The notes beneath the pieces are model-generated. The model searched no databases. It saw only the letters and a program-made list of their open reading frames with translations, and was not told the origin of the DNA. Source: DASZUK01 sp963745595 (GTDB taxonomy: Bacteria; Actinomycetota; Acidimicrobiia; Acidimicrobiales; RAAP-2). From it: DNA of 64,000 nucleotides. Positions within the stretch are counted from its first letter, which is position 1, and every line of letters begins with the position of its first letter. The translations under genes and the position numbers were made by a program. Where the stretch lies: positions 248,001 to 312,000 of the forward strand of contig CAVUYB010000005.1 in NCBI GenBank assembly GCA_963745595.1. Direction: 5' to 3'. Of the stretch, positions 50,772 to 59,556 are shown piece by piece.

Positions 50772-52266
50772 TCATTCGGGTCGAGCGCCGGACGGACGCG
50801 GGTCGTCGTTCGCGATGCCCAAGGGCGCCGCCGCCTCGGCCGATGCCTTGGCGACGGTCGGTACCACGAACGCGGCCACGAAGGCCGCGACCATCAGCCC
50901 ACACGAGATCGTGAAGGCGCGCCCATAACCGGCGGCAATAGCGCTCGTGTCGGGTATCCCGGCGTGTTCCAGATGGGCCGTGTGGCTGGACGCCACGGTG
51001 GCCAGTGCGGCGAGGCCGATCGAGCCGCCGACCTGCCGCGACGTGTTGAGCACCCCCGATGCCAGTCCGGCGTCGGCTGACTCGACGCCCACCGTGCCCG
51101 CCGAGGCCAGTGCGGTGTACACCAAGCCGATGCCCAGCGACACCAACGTCGCCCCGCCGAACACGACTGTCCAGTACCCCCGGCTCGATGCGATCTGGGT
51201 CAGCCAGCCGAAACCCGCCGCGGCCATCAAGGCCCCCGCGACGAGGACGCGACGCGTTCCCAGCCGGATCAGCAACCGCGGCGCGGTCTGCGCGCCCACG
51301 ACGATCATGGCGGACAACGGCGCAAACGCCAGTCCGGTCCGCAGGGCGTCGTACTGCAGCACGTTCTGCAAGAAAAGCGACAGGAAGTACCAGACCGAGA
51401 AGATGCCGGCCGCCGCCAGAAGCATGACGACGTTGGCCCCCGTCACCCACCGAGACCGGAAGAGCCGAACCGGCATCAACGGGTTCGACGCCACCTTCAC
51501 CTGCAAGACCATGAACACGCCCAAGAGCACGAACGCGATGGCCAGGGCCACCAGCGTGCGGGTCGACCCCCAGGAGTACTCATCGGTGTCGACGATCGCG
51601 TACGCCAGAGCCGCCAGGCCCGCCGTCACCGTCACCGAACCCCACACGTCCAGCCGTGCGGCCGCACCCGGCCGACGGACTTCCGTGAGGTAGGTCAGCG
51701 CGCCGATCATGGTCAGGGCACCGATGGGCACGTTGACGAACAGCACCCACCGCCAGCCGAGCTCTGAGGTCAGTACGCCGCCGATCAACACCCCGGCGGC
51801 GCCGCCCGCGCCACCCGCGGCGGCCCAGAGACCGAGGGCCCGGGGAAGCCGCAGCCCGGAGAACGTCGTGACGATGATCGTCAGGGTGGCGGGTGACAAG
51901 AACGCGGCCCCGATCCCCTGGGCGGCCCGGGCCGCCGTCAACCAGGTCGATGTCTGGGCGAACCCGCCGACCAGGCTGGTGGCGGAGAAGAGCACGACAC
52001 CGAACAGGTAGATCTTCCGGCGACCGTAGAGGTCGGCCGCTCGGCCACCCAGTAGCAAGAACCCGGCGAACGTCAGCACGTACGCGTTGACCACCCACTG
52101 CAGCCCTACCGGGCTGTAGTCGAGCGCCCGTGCCGATCGACGGGAGCGCCACATTGACGACCGAGACGTCGAGGACGACCATGAACTGCGCGGCGCAGGC
52201 AAGCACCAAAACGATTCGGTCGTGCGGATGATCGCCGAGGGCGACGCCCGTATGTGACGTGCGCAT
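50772..52266 (-). pseudogene. DHA2-type MFS drug exporter, frameshifted in TM1
   Basis: ATG 52266 reads RTSHTGVALGDHPHDRIVLVLACAAQFMVVLDVSVVNVALPSIGT. An extra base in the CCC run 52127-52129 then shifts the frame; removing it continues ALDYSPVGLQWVVNAYVLTFAGFLLLGGRAADLYGRRK. About 14 hydrophobic helices follow, with the D-x-x-G-R-R motif A (GRAADLYGRRK) and motif C-like GPGxxGGPxxGG equivalent (AAGVLIGGVLTSELGWRW). The family (EmrB/QacA) exports lipophilic drugs using the proton gradient. It diverges from the amidohydrolase gene. Confidence 0.87.
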
Positions 52267-52350
52267 GGCTAGAGGTGAGGTCCGTCGAAGATCATGTCCC
52301 CTCCATGTCGGCCGGGCCGGCTCGCCTCTCGCCCTCGGCGTGCGACGTCG

Positions 52351-52379
52351 TTGACACTGGTGCATCCGAGTTCTAAATT
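52351..52379 (+). promoter_or_regulatory. Sigma-70-type promoter of the amidohydrolase gene
   Basis: TTGACA (52351-52356) and TAAATT (52374-52379) are separated by exactly 17 bp. The GTG start is 33 bp further on, after AGGGGAGGGGA. The -35 is a perfect consensus match. Confidence 0.6.
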
Positions 52380-52412
52380 CTACCAAGCGTTCGATCGGCA
52401 GGGGAGGGGATC

Positions 52413-53537
52413 GTGTACAAGCTGTTCAGCGTGGACGACCACATCATCGAGCCGCCTGGCGTCTGGGCCGACCGGGTGGCCAAGAAGTTCCAAGCGGCGG
52501 CCCCGCACGTGATCGAGGACGAAGGACGACAGTTCTGGGTCTACGAGGACCAGCGGGCACCGACGATGGGGCTCAACGCAGTGGCCGGTAAGCCCCGAGA
52601 GGAGTGGCAGAACGAGCCGGTTCGCTATGCCGACATGATCCCCGGGTGTTACGACCCGGTCGAACGGGCCAAGGATCTGCGGTCCGAGGGCATCTATGCC
52701 AGCGTGAACTTCCCCTCGCTGCCACGGTTCGCCGGCACGTTGTTCCTCGAGTTCAAGGACAAGGAACTGGCCCAGACCTGCGTGGCCGCCTGGAACGATT
52801 TCGTCATCGACGAGTGGTGCCCGGCGGCGCCAGAGCTCTTCGTCCCCATGGTGATCCTGCCGCTATGGGATCCGGAGCTGGCCGCGGCCGAGATCCGGAG
52901 GTGCGTCGCCAAGGGGGCTCGGGCAATTTCGATGGTCGAGAACCCCGCACCGCTGGGCCTGCCGTCGTTCCACACGGACCATTGGGACCCGCTCTGGGAG
53001 GCATGTGTCGAAGCGGACATCCCCATCTGCATGCACATCGCGTCGAGCGGCAAGAGCACGGTCCTGACGACCGAGGAACCGGGGATCGTCGAGATCGCGG
53101 CCGCCTTCACCCGAGCGGCTCATTCGTCCGTCAACATGATGCTCAGTCCGATCCCGCGGAAGTTCCCCGACATCAAGATGGTGTGGTCCGAGGGTGGTAT
53201 CGGTTGGATCCCCGCCGCCCTCGAACGGGCTGACCGCCAGTTCGATCGTCACCGGTACTGGTCGAGGGACGCCGATGACCTTCTTCCTTCGGACGTCTGC
53301 CGCCGGAACATGTGGTTCTGCATGATCGAAGAACCGATCGGTCTGAAGTACCGATCCGATATCGGTGTCGACAAGATCCTGTGGGAGAGCGACTATCCGC
53401 ACGCCGACACGACGTTCCCGCACACCCAGGACGGTGCCAAGATCGTCTTCGACGGTGTGCCGGATGACGAGGTCGAGCAGATCACGCACACGAACGCATC
53501 TGCGCTCTTCAAGTGGGAGTTCGTCACCCCGGTCTGA
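52413..53537 (+). CDS. Amidohydrolase-family (amidohydrolase 2) metal-dependent hydrolase/decarboxylase
   Basis: A 374-residue TIM-barrel protein. The N-terminal FSVDDHIIEPP carries the D-x-H metal motif; ICMHIASSG, MMLSPIPRKFPDIKMVWSEGGIGW and the late LWESDYPHADTTFP (catalytic Asp) match PF04909 members. These act as hydrolases or decarboxylases on aromatic or keto acids, and are common with mycofactocin-linked genes in actinobacteria. It has its own consensus promoter and is convergent with the SDR gene downstream. Confidence 0.88.
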   Translation: MYKLFSVDDHIIEPPGVWADRVAKKFQAAAPHVIEDEGRQFWVYEDQRAPTMGLNAVAGKPREEWQNEPVRYADMIPGCYDPVERAKDLRSEGIYASVNFPSLPRFAGTLFLEFKDKELAQTCVAAWNDFVIDEWCPAAPELFVPMVILPLWDPELAAAEIRRCVAKGARAISMVENPAPLGLPSFHTDHWDPLWEACVEADIPICMHIASSGKSTVLTTEEPGIVEIAAAFTRAAHSSVNMMLSPIPRKFPDIKMVWSEGGIGWIPAALERADRQFDRHRYWSRDADDLLPSDVCRRNMWFCMIEEPIGLKYRSDIGVDKILWESDYPHADTTFPHTQDGAKIVFDGVPDDEVEQITHTNASALFKWEFVTPV

Positions 53538-53582
53538 GCTTCCCGGACGTACTCGGCGCTTTCCCGACCTACTCGGCGCAGT

Positions 53583-54413
53583 TCAGATCAGGCGGGTACC
53601 GGCGTCGATGTAGAACGTCGAACCCGTGACGTGCCGGCTGTCGTCGGACGTCAGGTAGAGGACGAGCTGCGCGATCTCCTCGCAGTCGAGCCCGGCGGTC
53701 GGCAGCGCATGCCGCTTGAGGGACGCCTCGTCGAAGTCGGCGCGGGTCGGGTTCTCGAGCTCCGGCCGGAACCGCCGGAACGTCATGTCGTTCAGCACCA
53801 TCCCGGAGAGAACGGTGCCGGGATGGATGGTGTTGACACGGATGCTCTCGGACGCCAGCTCGAGCGCGAGGGTCTTCATCAACATCACGACGCCGGCCTT
53901 GGCGGCACCGTAGTGAGCCATGGCGAGCAGGGCCCGTTCGGCGGCCACGGAGCTCGTGAGGACGACCGAGCCGCCACGCCCGCCGGCCACGACGTGCGGC
54001 ACGGACGCCTTGACCGTCTTCCACACCCCCGTCAGGTTGACGTCGATCATCTCCTGCCACATCTGCTCGGTCATCTCGAGGGTCGATGCCGCGCTGTGGA
54101 TCCCGGCGTTGGCCACGACGATGTCCAACCGGCCGAGCTCGGCCACCGCCGCGTCCACAAAGGTGGTCAGGCCGGCGAGGTCCCGCACGTCGACGTCGCC
54201 GGTGATGATCCGTCGGCCCGCCGACTCGACCTCCTTGACCGTCACCTCCATGTCCTCGGGCGTCGCCAGTGGGTACTCGACGGTGTCGATCGGCGAGAAC
54301 GTATCCACGGCGATGATGTCGGCACCCTCGCCGGCCAACACGACGGCGTGGGCGCGGCCCTGTCCACGAGCGGCGCCGGTCACGAAGACCACCTTGCCGT
54401 CCAGCTTTCCCAT
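53583..54413 (-). CDS. Mycofactocin-coupled-type SDR family oxidoreductase
   Basis: A 276-residue SDR starting GKLDGKVVFVTGAARGQGRAHAVVLAGEGADIIAVD, the extended nucleotide-binding region typical of mycofactocin-coupled SDRs (carveol dehydrogenase-like). NAGIHS, VVLTSSVAAER and HYGAAKAGVVMLMKTLALEL hold the Ser-Tyr-Lys triad, and the C-terminal HVTGSTFYIDAGTRLI is standard. The insertion after the cofactor site (SPIDTVEYPLATPEDMEVTVKEVE) is diagnostic. It oxidises alcohols with a tightly bound NAD recycled by mycofactocin; no mycofactocin genes are in the window. Confidence 0.87.
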   Translation of the reverse strand: MGKLDGKVVFVTGAARGQGRAHAVVLAGEGADIIAVDTFSPIDTVEYPLATPEDMEVTVKEVESAGRRIITGDVDVRDLAGLTTFVDAAVAELGRLDIVVANAGIHSAASTLEMTEQMWQEMIDVNLTGVWKTVKASVPHVVAGGRGGSVVLTSSVAAERALLAMAHYGAAKAGVVMLMKTLALELASESIRVNTIHPGTVLSGMVLNDMTFRRFRPELENPTRADFDEASLKRHALPTAGLDCEEIAQLVLYLTSDDSRHVTGSTFYIDAGTRLI

Positions 54414-54631
54414 ACGTCCCACCCCTCTGCTCGACTCGTTCCTGCCGCGTCGTCCCCACTGATCCGACCCGCCCCCTCTGCACTCTAAGTCAGTTAGCCG
54501 ATCTATTTCCCGGCCTCGGCCGGACCGCCGAGCCGGAGGCGCCTGACCTGGCCATCCGGCGCCGCCCGGCACCGCCGTGGTTGAATTCGGCCCGACAGCT
54601 TTGCCGGGGGCTACGACGAGGGGAACGAACG

Positions 54632-55030
54632 ATGCTCGGAACGGACTACCCGCTGCTCGACATCTTCTGGACGATGCTCGAGTTCTTCCTGTTCTTCATC
54701 TGGATCTGGCTGATCATCAGCATCTTCATGGACATCTTCCGTAGCCACGACATGGGTGGGGTGGCCAAGTTCTTCTGGGTCCTGCTGGTGATCATCCTTC
54801 CGTTCCTCGGCGCCTTCATCTACCTGATCGTCCGCGGCGGCAGCATGCACGAGCGGGCGGTCCAGCAGGCGAAGGCGCAGGACGAGGCCTTCCAGAGCTA
54901 CGTCCGTCAAACGGCAGGCGCCAGCGGGTCGAGCGCGGCGGACGAGCTGGCCAAGCTGACCGAGCTCAAGTCGAAGGGTGCGATCTCCGACGACGAGTTC
55001 GAAAAGGCGAAGGCCAAGATCCTCGGCTGA
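54632..55030 (+). CDS. Membrane protein with PLDc_N-like helices and SHOCT domain
   Basis: ATG 54632 (GAGGGG upstream) gives 132 residues: two membrane helices (LEFFLFFIWIWLIISIFMDIF and FWVLLVIILPFLGAFIYLIV) and a C-terminal SHOCT motif (DELAKLTELKSKGAISDDEFEKAKAKIL). This architecture is very common in actinobacteria. The SHOCT segment may bind other proteins or nucleic acids at the membrane; the precise role is unknown. Confidence 0.87.
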   Translation: MLGTDYPLLDIFWTMLEFFLFFIWIWLIISIFMDIFRSHDMGGVAKFFWVLLVIILPFLGAFIYLIVRGGSMHERAVQQAKAQDEAFQSYVRQTAGASGSSAADELAKLTELKSKGAISDDEFEKAKAKILG

Positions 55031-55104
55031 CACCGGTCGCGGCCAGGTGCGTCCGGCGGTAGTGTCGGCCGTCGTCGGGACGCCCGCCACAGGAGGAAGC
55101 GCCC

Positions 55105-55434
55105 ATGTCGGAGCAGGCCGAAGAAGGTTGGTATACCGACCCGTTCGGGCGGCACGAGGCCCGCTGGCTGTCGGACGGCACGCCGACGAAGCTCGTCCGT
55201 GACGACGGCGTGACGTCGTACGACGAGCCGCCGGACGAGCCGCCGACGCTGACTCCCGTCCGGATCGAAGTCGACCCGGACGCGTCGAACGGCTCGGATC
55301 TCCTCCGGGCCGACGCGGCCGAGGCCGGCGACCAGAGCTTCGACGCCGCCCGGGCCACCATGGCCGAGTTCGACACCATCGGCCAGGTCGGCGCGCCGAA
55401 CATGGAGCGGATCCTCGACGGCGAGGAGTACTGA
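55105..55434 (+). CDS. Small DUF2510-like protein
   Basis: A 109-residue protein. EEGWYTDPFGRHEARWLSDGTPTKLVRDDGV matches the Trp-rich 'GWY-DP-G-RWWDG-T' pattern of DUF2510, usually found at the N-terminus of actinobacterial envelope proteins. No membrane segment follows; the C-terminal half is acidic. The next gene, a glycosyltransferase, starts 19 bp downstream, so co-transcription is likely. Confidence 0.7.
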   Translation: MSEQAEEGWYTDPFGRHEARWLSDGTPTKLVRDDGVTSYDEPPDEPPTLTPVRIEVDPDASNGSDLLRADAAEAGDQSFDAARATMAEFDTIGQVGAPNMERILDGEEY

Positions 55435-55452
55435 CCGACCCGGTACGCTGAC

Positions 55453-57396
55453 GTGGTGACCGACGACCGGGCCGGCCGTTCCGGTGGCGGTCGCCACTGG
55501 CGCCACTGGCTCGCCCGATCCGGACGATCCTCCAGCCTGGCCGGCGCCGTCGGTACCGCGGGGACCACGCCCCCCTGGGCCGACACCGCCGAGCCGATCA
55601 CCTACCCGGAATGGGTCGCCCGGTACGACACGCTCGACGACGATCGGCTCGCGGCGATCGCCCGCCGGGTCGACGCGCTCGCTGATCCACCGACGTTCAG
55701 CGTCGTCCTGCCGGTCCACGATCCGCCGACCGAGCTCCTGCGCGCCGCGGTCGACTCCGTCCGGGCCCAGCTCTACGGGCACTGGGAGCTGTGCATCGCC
55801 GACGACGGTTCGCGTGACCCGGCGGTCGTCCGGTTGCTCGACGACTGCGCCGACGGTGACCAGCGGGTCAAGGTCGTCCACCGGGCCGAGAACGGGCACA
55901 TCTCGGCCGCGTCGAACACCGGGCTGGCTCTCGCCACCGGGCGCTGGGTGGCGTTCTTGGACCACGACGACCTGCTCGCGCCGCACGCACTGGCGCTCAT
56001 GGCCGTGCACCTGGCGGACCGTCCCGACGCCGGGGTGGCCTACAGCGACGAAGACCTCGTCGACTACGGCGGCCGGCCGGTGGCCAGCTACTTCAAGCCG
56101 GCGTTCGACCCGCTGCTGCTGCTCGCCCAGAACCACGTCTGTCACCTCGCGGTCGTCCGGCGTGATCTCGTCGAACAGGTCGGCGGCCTGCGCGAAGGCT
56201 ACGAGGGCAGCCAGGACTGGGACCTCCTGCTGCGGGTCACCGCGGGGCTCGACCGGGACCAGGTCGTCCACGTGCCGCACGTCCTCTACCACTGGCGGAC
56301 GTACCCGGCGTCGACCGCGTCGTCGCTCGGGGCGAAGCCGTACGCGGCCGGCGCCGGCTGGCGGGCCGTCCGGGACCACCTGGCCGGCTCGTCGACGGCG
56401 GCGACGGTCGACCCGGTGCCCGGCCTGGGCTGGAACCGGGTGTCGTGGCCGGTGCCGGAGCCGGCGCCACTGGTCAGCATCGTGGTCCGGGCGTCCGACG
56501 AGCCGTCCCTGGCGCGGTGCCTCCAGAGCATCTGGGTCCGCACGACGTACCCGTCGTACGAGATCGTCGTCGTCACGACCGGCGCGACGGCCGCCGCCGT
56601 CCGGGTACTGCTCGACCGGGAGATCGGCCGAATCGTCGTCGCCGACGCCGCCGATCTCGACGACGCCGACCGTGACCCCGATCGCCCTGGCGATGTCGAT
56701 CATTCGACGGCCCAACCCGACGGCCGGTACGCGCTCTTCAACCGTGGTGCAGTCCGGGCAACGGGCGACGTGTTCTGCTTCTTGGACGAGGCGACGGAGA
56801 TCGTCTCGCCGGACTGGTTGGAGGTACTGGTCGGCCACGTGTCCCAGCCCGGCGTCGGCGTAGCCGGTGCCACGATCTATGACGACGAGGGCCGGCTCCG
56901 TCACGCCGGCCTCGTCCTCGGGCTCGGTGGCGTCGCCGGGCCGGTCCACGAGGGGCTCGACCGGCTCGACATCGGCTACTGGGGGCGGGCCGCCGCGCCC
57001 CGGCACGTCTCGGCGGTTGCCGCCGACGGCCTCGTCGTGCGCCGTGACGCCTGGGAGCGGGCCGGGGGTTTCGACGCCGCTCACCTGCCGGCCGCCTACG
57101 GCGACGTCGACCTGTGCCTCCGCCTCCGCGACGCCGGGTGGGCGACGGTGTGGACGCCGTTCGCCGAGCTCGTCTCCCACCGGCCGCGCCGGTCCGATAC
57201 GGCCCCGGACGAACCGGACGAACCGGACGACGCGGCGGACGTCGACGCGGTCCGGTACATGCGCCAGCGATGGGGCCCGGCGCTCGACGACGACCCGGCG
57301 TACAGCCCGAACCTCTCGCTCGAACGGGGTGACTGCAGTCCGGCGTGCCCGCCTCGGGCGCAGGTCGGCACCAGCGCCACACTCAGGCGTACGTAG
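55453..57396 (+). CDS. Two-domain family 2 glycosyltransferase
   Basis: An intact 647-residue relative of the frameshifted gene at 13597-15682. First GT-A domain: FSVVLPVHDPPTELLRAAVDSV, LCIADDGSRD, AENGHISAASNTGLALATG, FLDHDDLLAPHAL (DxD), YSDEDLVDYGG. Second domain from about residue 335 (APLVSIVVRASDE ... FCFLDEATEIVSPDWLEVL ... AYGDVDLCLRLRDAGWATVW). It is predicted to be cytosolic or membrane-associated and to extend a surface polysaccharide. It starts soon after the DUF2510 gene. Confidence 0.88.
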   Translation: MVTDDRAGRSGGGRHWRHWLARSGRSSSLAGAVGTAGTTPPWADTAEPITYPEWVARYDTLDDDRLAAIARRVDALADPPTFSVVLPVHDPPTELLRAAVDSVRAQLYGHWELCIADDGSRDPAVVRLLDDCADGDQRVKVVHRAENGHISAASNTGLALATGRWVAFLDHDDLLAPHALALMAVHLADRPDAGVAYSDEDLVDYGGRPVASYFKPAFDPLLLLAQNHVCHLAVVRRDLVEQVGGLREGYEGSQDWDLLLRVTAGLDRDQVVHVPHVLYHWRTYPASTASSLGAKPYAAGAGWRAVRDHLAGSSTAATVDPVPGLGWNRVSWPVPEPAPLVSIVVRASDEPSLARCLQSIWVRTTYPSYEIVVVTTGATAAAVRVLLDREIGRIVVADAADLDDADRDPDRPGDVDHSTAQPDGRYALFNRGAVRATGDVFCFLDEATEIVSPDWLEVLVGHVSQPGVGVAGATIYDDEGRLRHAGLVLGLGGVAGPVHEGLDRLDIGYWGRAAAPRHVSAVAADGLVVRRDAWERAGGFDAAHLPAAYGDVDLCLRLRDAGWATVWTPFAELVSHRPRRSDTAPDEPDEPDDAADVDAVRYMRQRWGPALDDDPAYSPNLSLERGDCSPACPPRAQVGTSATLRRT

Positions 57397-57477
57397 GTCA
57401 TGACAGGGCTCCGACTGGGTCGTCCATCTGGGAAGACGTGCCCACCCTCGCCGCCGGCCGGGGACATTTTGACCGAT

Positions 57478-57506
57478 CTTATCTATTTGGCGATAAGAAC
57501 GATAAG
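57478..57506 (+). promoter_or_regulatory. Inverted repeat with extra half-site before the AAA ATPase gene
   Basis: CTTATC (57478-57483) and GATAAG (57492-57497) form an inverted repeat with 8-bp spacer, and a third GATAAG follows at 57501-57506. The block is AT-rich in a GC-rich setting and ends 20 bp before the ATG at 57527. A repressor operator is plausible. Confidence 0.45.
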
Positions 57507-57526
57507 CTCTGGTAACTTATGTTGAG

Positions 57527-58693
57527 ATGGACGAGTACGCCAATCCCTATCGCCCCGGGGCAGGCACGAGCCCTCCCGCCCTGCTCGGCCGTGATCTGCT
57601 GATCGCTCACTTCGACACGGCCGTCCGTCGCGCTCTGGCCGGTCGCCCGGGGAAGAGCCTGATGCCTATCGGACTGCGGGGCGTGGGCAAGACGGTGCTC
57701 CTCAACCGGTTCGCAGAGATCGCCGAGGACCGGGGTTTTGCCGTCGGTTTCATCGAGGCCCCAGAATCCGCCGATTTTCGATTGCTGCTGGCCGGACATC
57801 TGCGGAAGATCCTGTTGTCCTATGACAACCAGCGGAAGACCGCGAAAGTCCTAAAGGCGCTCCGAGTGCTGAAGGCGTTCACCTTGCAGCTCCCACACGG
57901 TTCGAGCGTGTCAATCGACATCGACGCGCTGACCGGATCGGCAGATAGCGGCAACCTTCAGGACGACGTGACCGATCTGCTCCTCGCGGCAGGTGAGGCA
58001 GCCGTTGAGCGAGACGGCGGCATCCTTCTTGCCGTCGACGAAGTCCAGTACCTTTCGGAGAGCGAGCTCGCTGCCCTCGTTACGGCAATCCATAGAACGA
58101 CTCAGCGAGACCTGCCGGTCGTCCTGGTCGGCGCCGGGCTGCCACAGCTACCCGGCATTGCTGGCGACGCCAAGTCGTATGCCGAGAGGTTGTTCGAATT
58201 CCCGCTCATCGGCTCGCTCGAAGCTGGCGACGCCCGGGCCGCCATCGAGGTTCCGGCCGCCGAACAGGGGCTCGAATTCTCGAGCGAAGCAGTGGAGACG
58301 ATCATCCAGCAGGCACGCGGCTATCCCTACTTCCTCCAGGAATGGGGATACCACGTCTGGAACGAGGCGGAGCAGAGCCCGGTCCGTCAAGAGGTCGTCG
58401 ACCGTGTGACGCCACGTGTGGTGGCCCACCTCGATACGAACTTCTTTCTCGTGCGGTTCGACCGGCTGACGCCGGCCGAGAAGAAGTATTTGCGGGCAAT
58501 GGCAGAACTGGGCCCAGGCCCCCACCGGTCCGGTGACATCGCTGCACAGCTCGGCGTCAAGGTGGAATCCGTTGCACCGCGGCGCAGCGGGCTGATCTCC
58601 AAGGGGATGATTTACAGTCCCGCCCACGGCGATACTGCGTTCACCGTCCCACTGTTCGACGAGTTCCTGCGGCGGGCGTTGCCTGGGCCGTGA
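57527..58693 (+). CDS. AAA+ ATPase (AAA_16/Orc1-like) of the accessory type
   Basis: A 388-residue ATPase. Walker A is GLRGVGKT (residues 49-56), Walker B GILLAVDEVQYL, sensor-1 VVLVGAGLPQLPG. A C-terminal winged-helix-like part follows (FFLVRFDRLTPAEKKYLRAMAELG, SGDIAAQLGVKVESVAPRRSGLISKGMIY). Such archaeal-type ATPases often act alone in accessory regions and are related to the STAND/Orc class. The AT-rich palindromic promoter and isolated position between glycan genes suggest insertion. It converges with the methyltransferase gene, with an 10-bp gap. Confidence 0.83.
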   Translation: MDEYANPYRPGAGTSPPALLGRDLLIAHFDTAVRRALAGRPGKSLMPIGLRGVGKTVLLNRFAEIAEDRGFAVGFIEAPESADFRLLLAGHLRKILLSYDNQRKTAKVLKALRVLKAFTLQLPHGSSVSIDIDALTGSADSGNLQDDVTDLLLAAGEAAVERDGGILLAVDEVQYLSESELAALVTAIHRTTQRDLPVVLVGAGLPQLPGIAGDAKSYAERLFEFPLIGSLEAGDARAAIEVPAAEQGLEFSSEAVETIIQQARGYPYFLQEWGYHVWNEAEQSPVRQEVVDRVTPRVVAHLDTNFFLVRFDRLTPAEKKYLRAMAELGPGPHRSGDIAAQLGVKVESVAPRRSGLISKGMIYSPAHGDTAFTVPLFDEFLRRALPGP

Positions 58694-58703
58694 CGGGGGT
58701 CCG

Positions 58704-59504
58704 TCAGCGCGGCGCCCGGGCGATCACCGGCCACCCGCACGGGTCGTTCCAGACGATCCCGTGCTCGGGGATGGCCCGGTCGAACGGGGCGACGTCGGTG
58801 AAGCCGACGCGATGGAGGCTCTCGATCAGGTCGGGCAGCGAGAACAGTCGCATCTCCAAGGTGGCGCCGGGCCCGCCGTGGAAGACGAGGTCGTCGAAGA
58901 CCTCTATGGCGCCGGTCCGGGTCCGGTTGACGAGGACGCGGTCGGCGCCCAGCGTGGCCAGGTCGTACTGGAAGAGCTCGGGGAAGTGCTCGTCGGTCGA
59001 GCCGTCGGCTTTCATGGGCACGGTCAGCACGAGGAACCCGCCGGGCTTGAGCAGCCGGCGCAGGTTGGCGAGCGCCTGCTCGTACGGCGGGGCAACGTGC
59101 TCGAGCACGTCGGAGGAGATGACGAAGTCGTAGGTGCCGGCCATCTCGTCGGGCACGGGGGCCATGACGTCGAACTGCGGCGGCTCGTCGTAGAAGGTGT
59201 TCCGGTAGTCGAAGACCCGGGCCAGGCGGCTGGCGTAGCCGTCCCAGTCGGACATGCCGAGCCCGAGGATGCCGTGGTCGACGGGGAACTGGTCGAGCAG
59301 GAGTGACCGGCCGAAGAGGGAGACGGAGACGGCGGCGACGACGCTGCGCCAGCGCACGATCGACGTGCACACCGAGCAGCTGTTGTGCTCCCGGCCGAGG
59401 TCGGGGCGCCGCACGGTCGACGTCGCGCCGCAGACGTTGCAGACGAACCGGAGCTCGTCGGGGTGCACGGGGGCCCGCCCCCGTCGCAGCAGTCGGCTGA
59501 GCAT
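58704..59504 (-). CDS. SAM-dependent methyltransferase with N-terminal zinc-binding motif
   Basis: A 266-residue protein. An N-terminal CNVCG ... CSVC pair probably binds zinc. The class I methyltransferase part is recognisable from ILGLGMSDWDGYASRLA, TYDFVISSDVLEHVAPPYEQALANLRRLLKPGGFLVLTVPM and a C-terminal LIESLHRVGFTDV. ATG 59504 is chosen; the longer upstream extension is low-complexity. It neighbours the RgpF-HAD gene, so it may methylate a glycan end, a known way to cap chains. Confidence 0.83.
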   Translation of the reverse strand: MLSRLLRRGRAPVHPDELRFVCNVCGATSTVRRPDLGREHNSCSVCTSIVRWRSVVAAVSVSLFGRSLLLDQFPVDHGILGLGMSDWDGYASRLARVFDYRNTFYDEPPQFDVMAPVPDEMAGTYDFVISSDVLEHVAPPYEQALANLRRLLKPGGFLVLTVPMKADGSTDEHFPELFQYDLATLGADRVLVNRTRTGAIEVFDDLVFHGGPGATLEMRLFSLPDLIESLHRVGFTDVAPFDRAIPEHGIVWNDPCGWPVIARAPR

Positions 59505-59556
59505 CAGCGGTGCCTCCCAGGGGCGGTCGAGGGCGTCGGGTCGCTCACCGGCCGGG

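Noticed and set aside
54907..57180. 757-codon frame on the minus strand
   Set aside because: Antisense to the two-domain GT2 at 55453-57396, which has full GT-A motifs.
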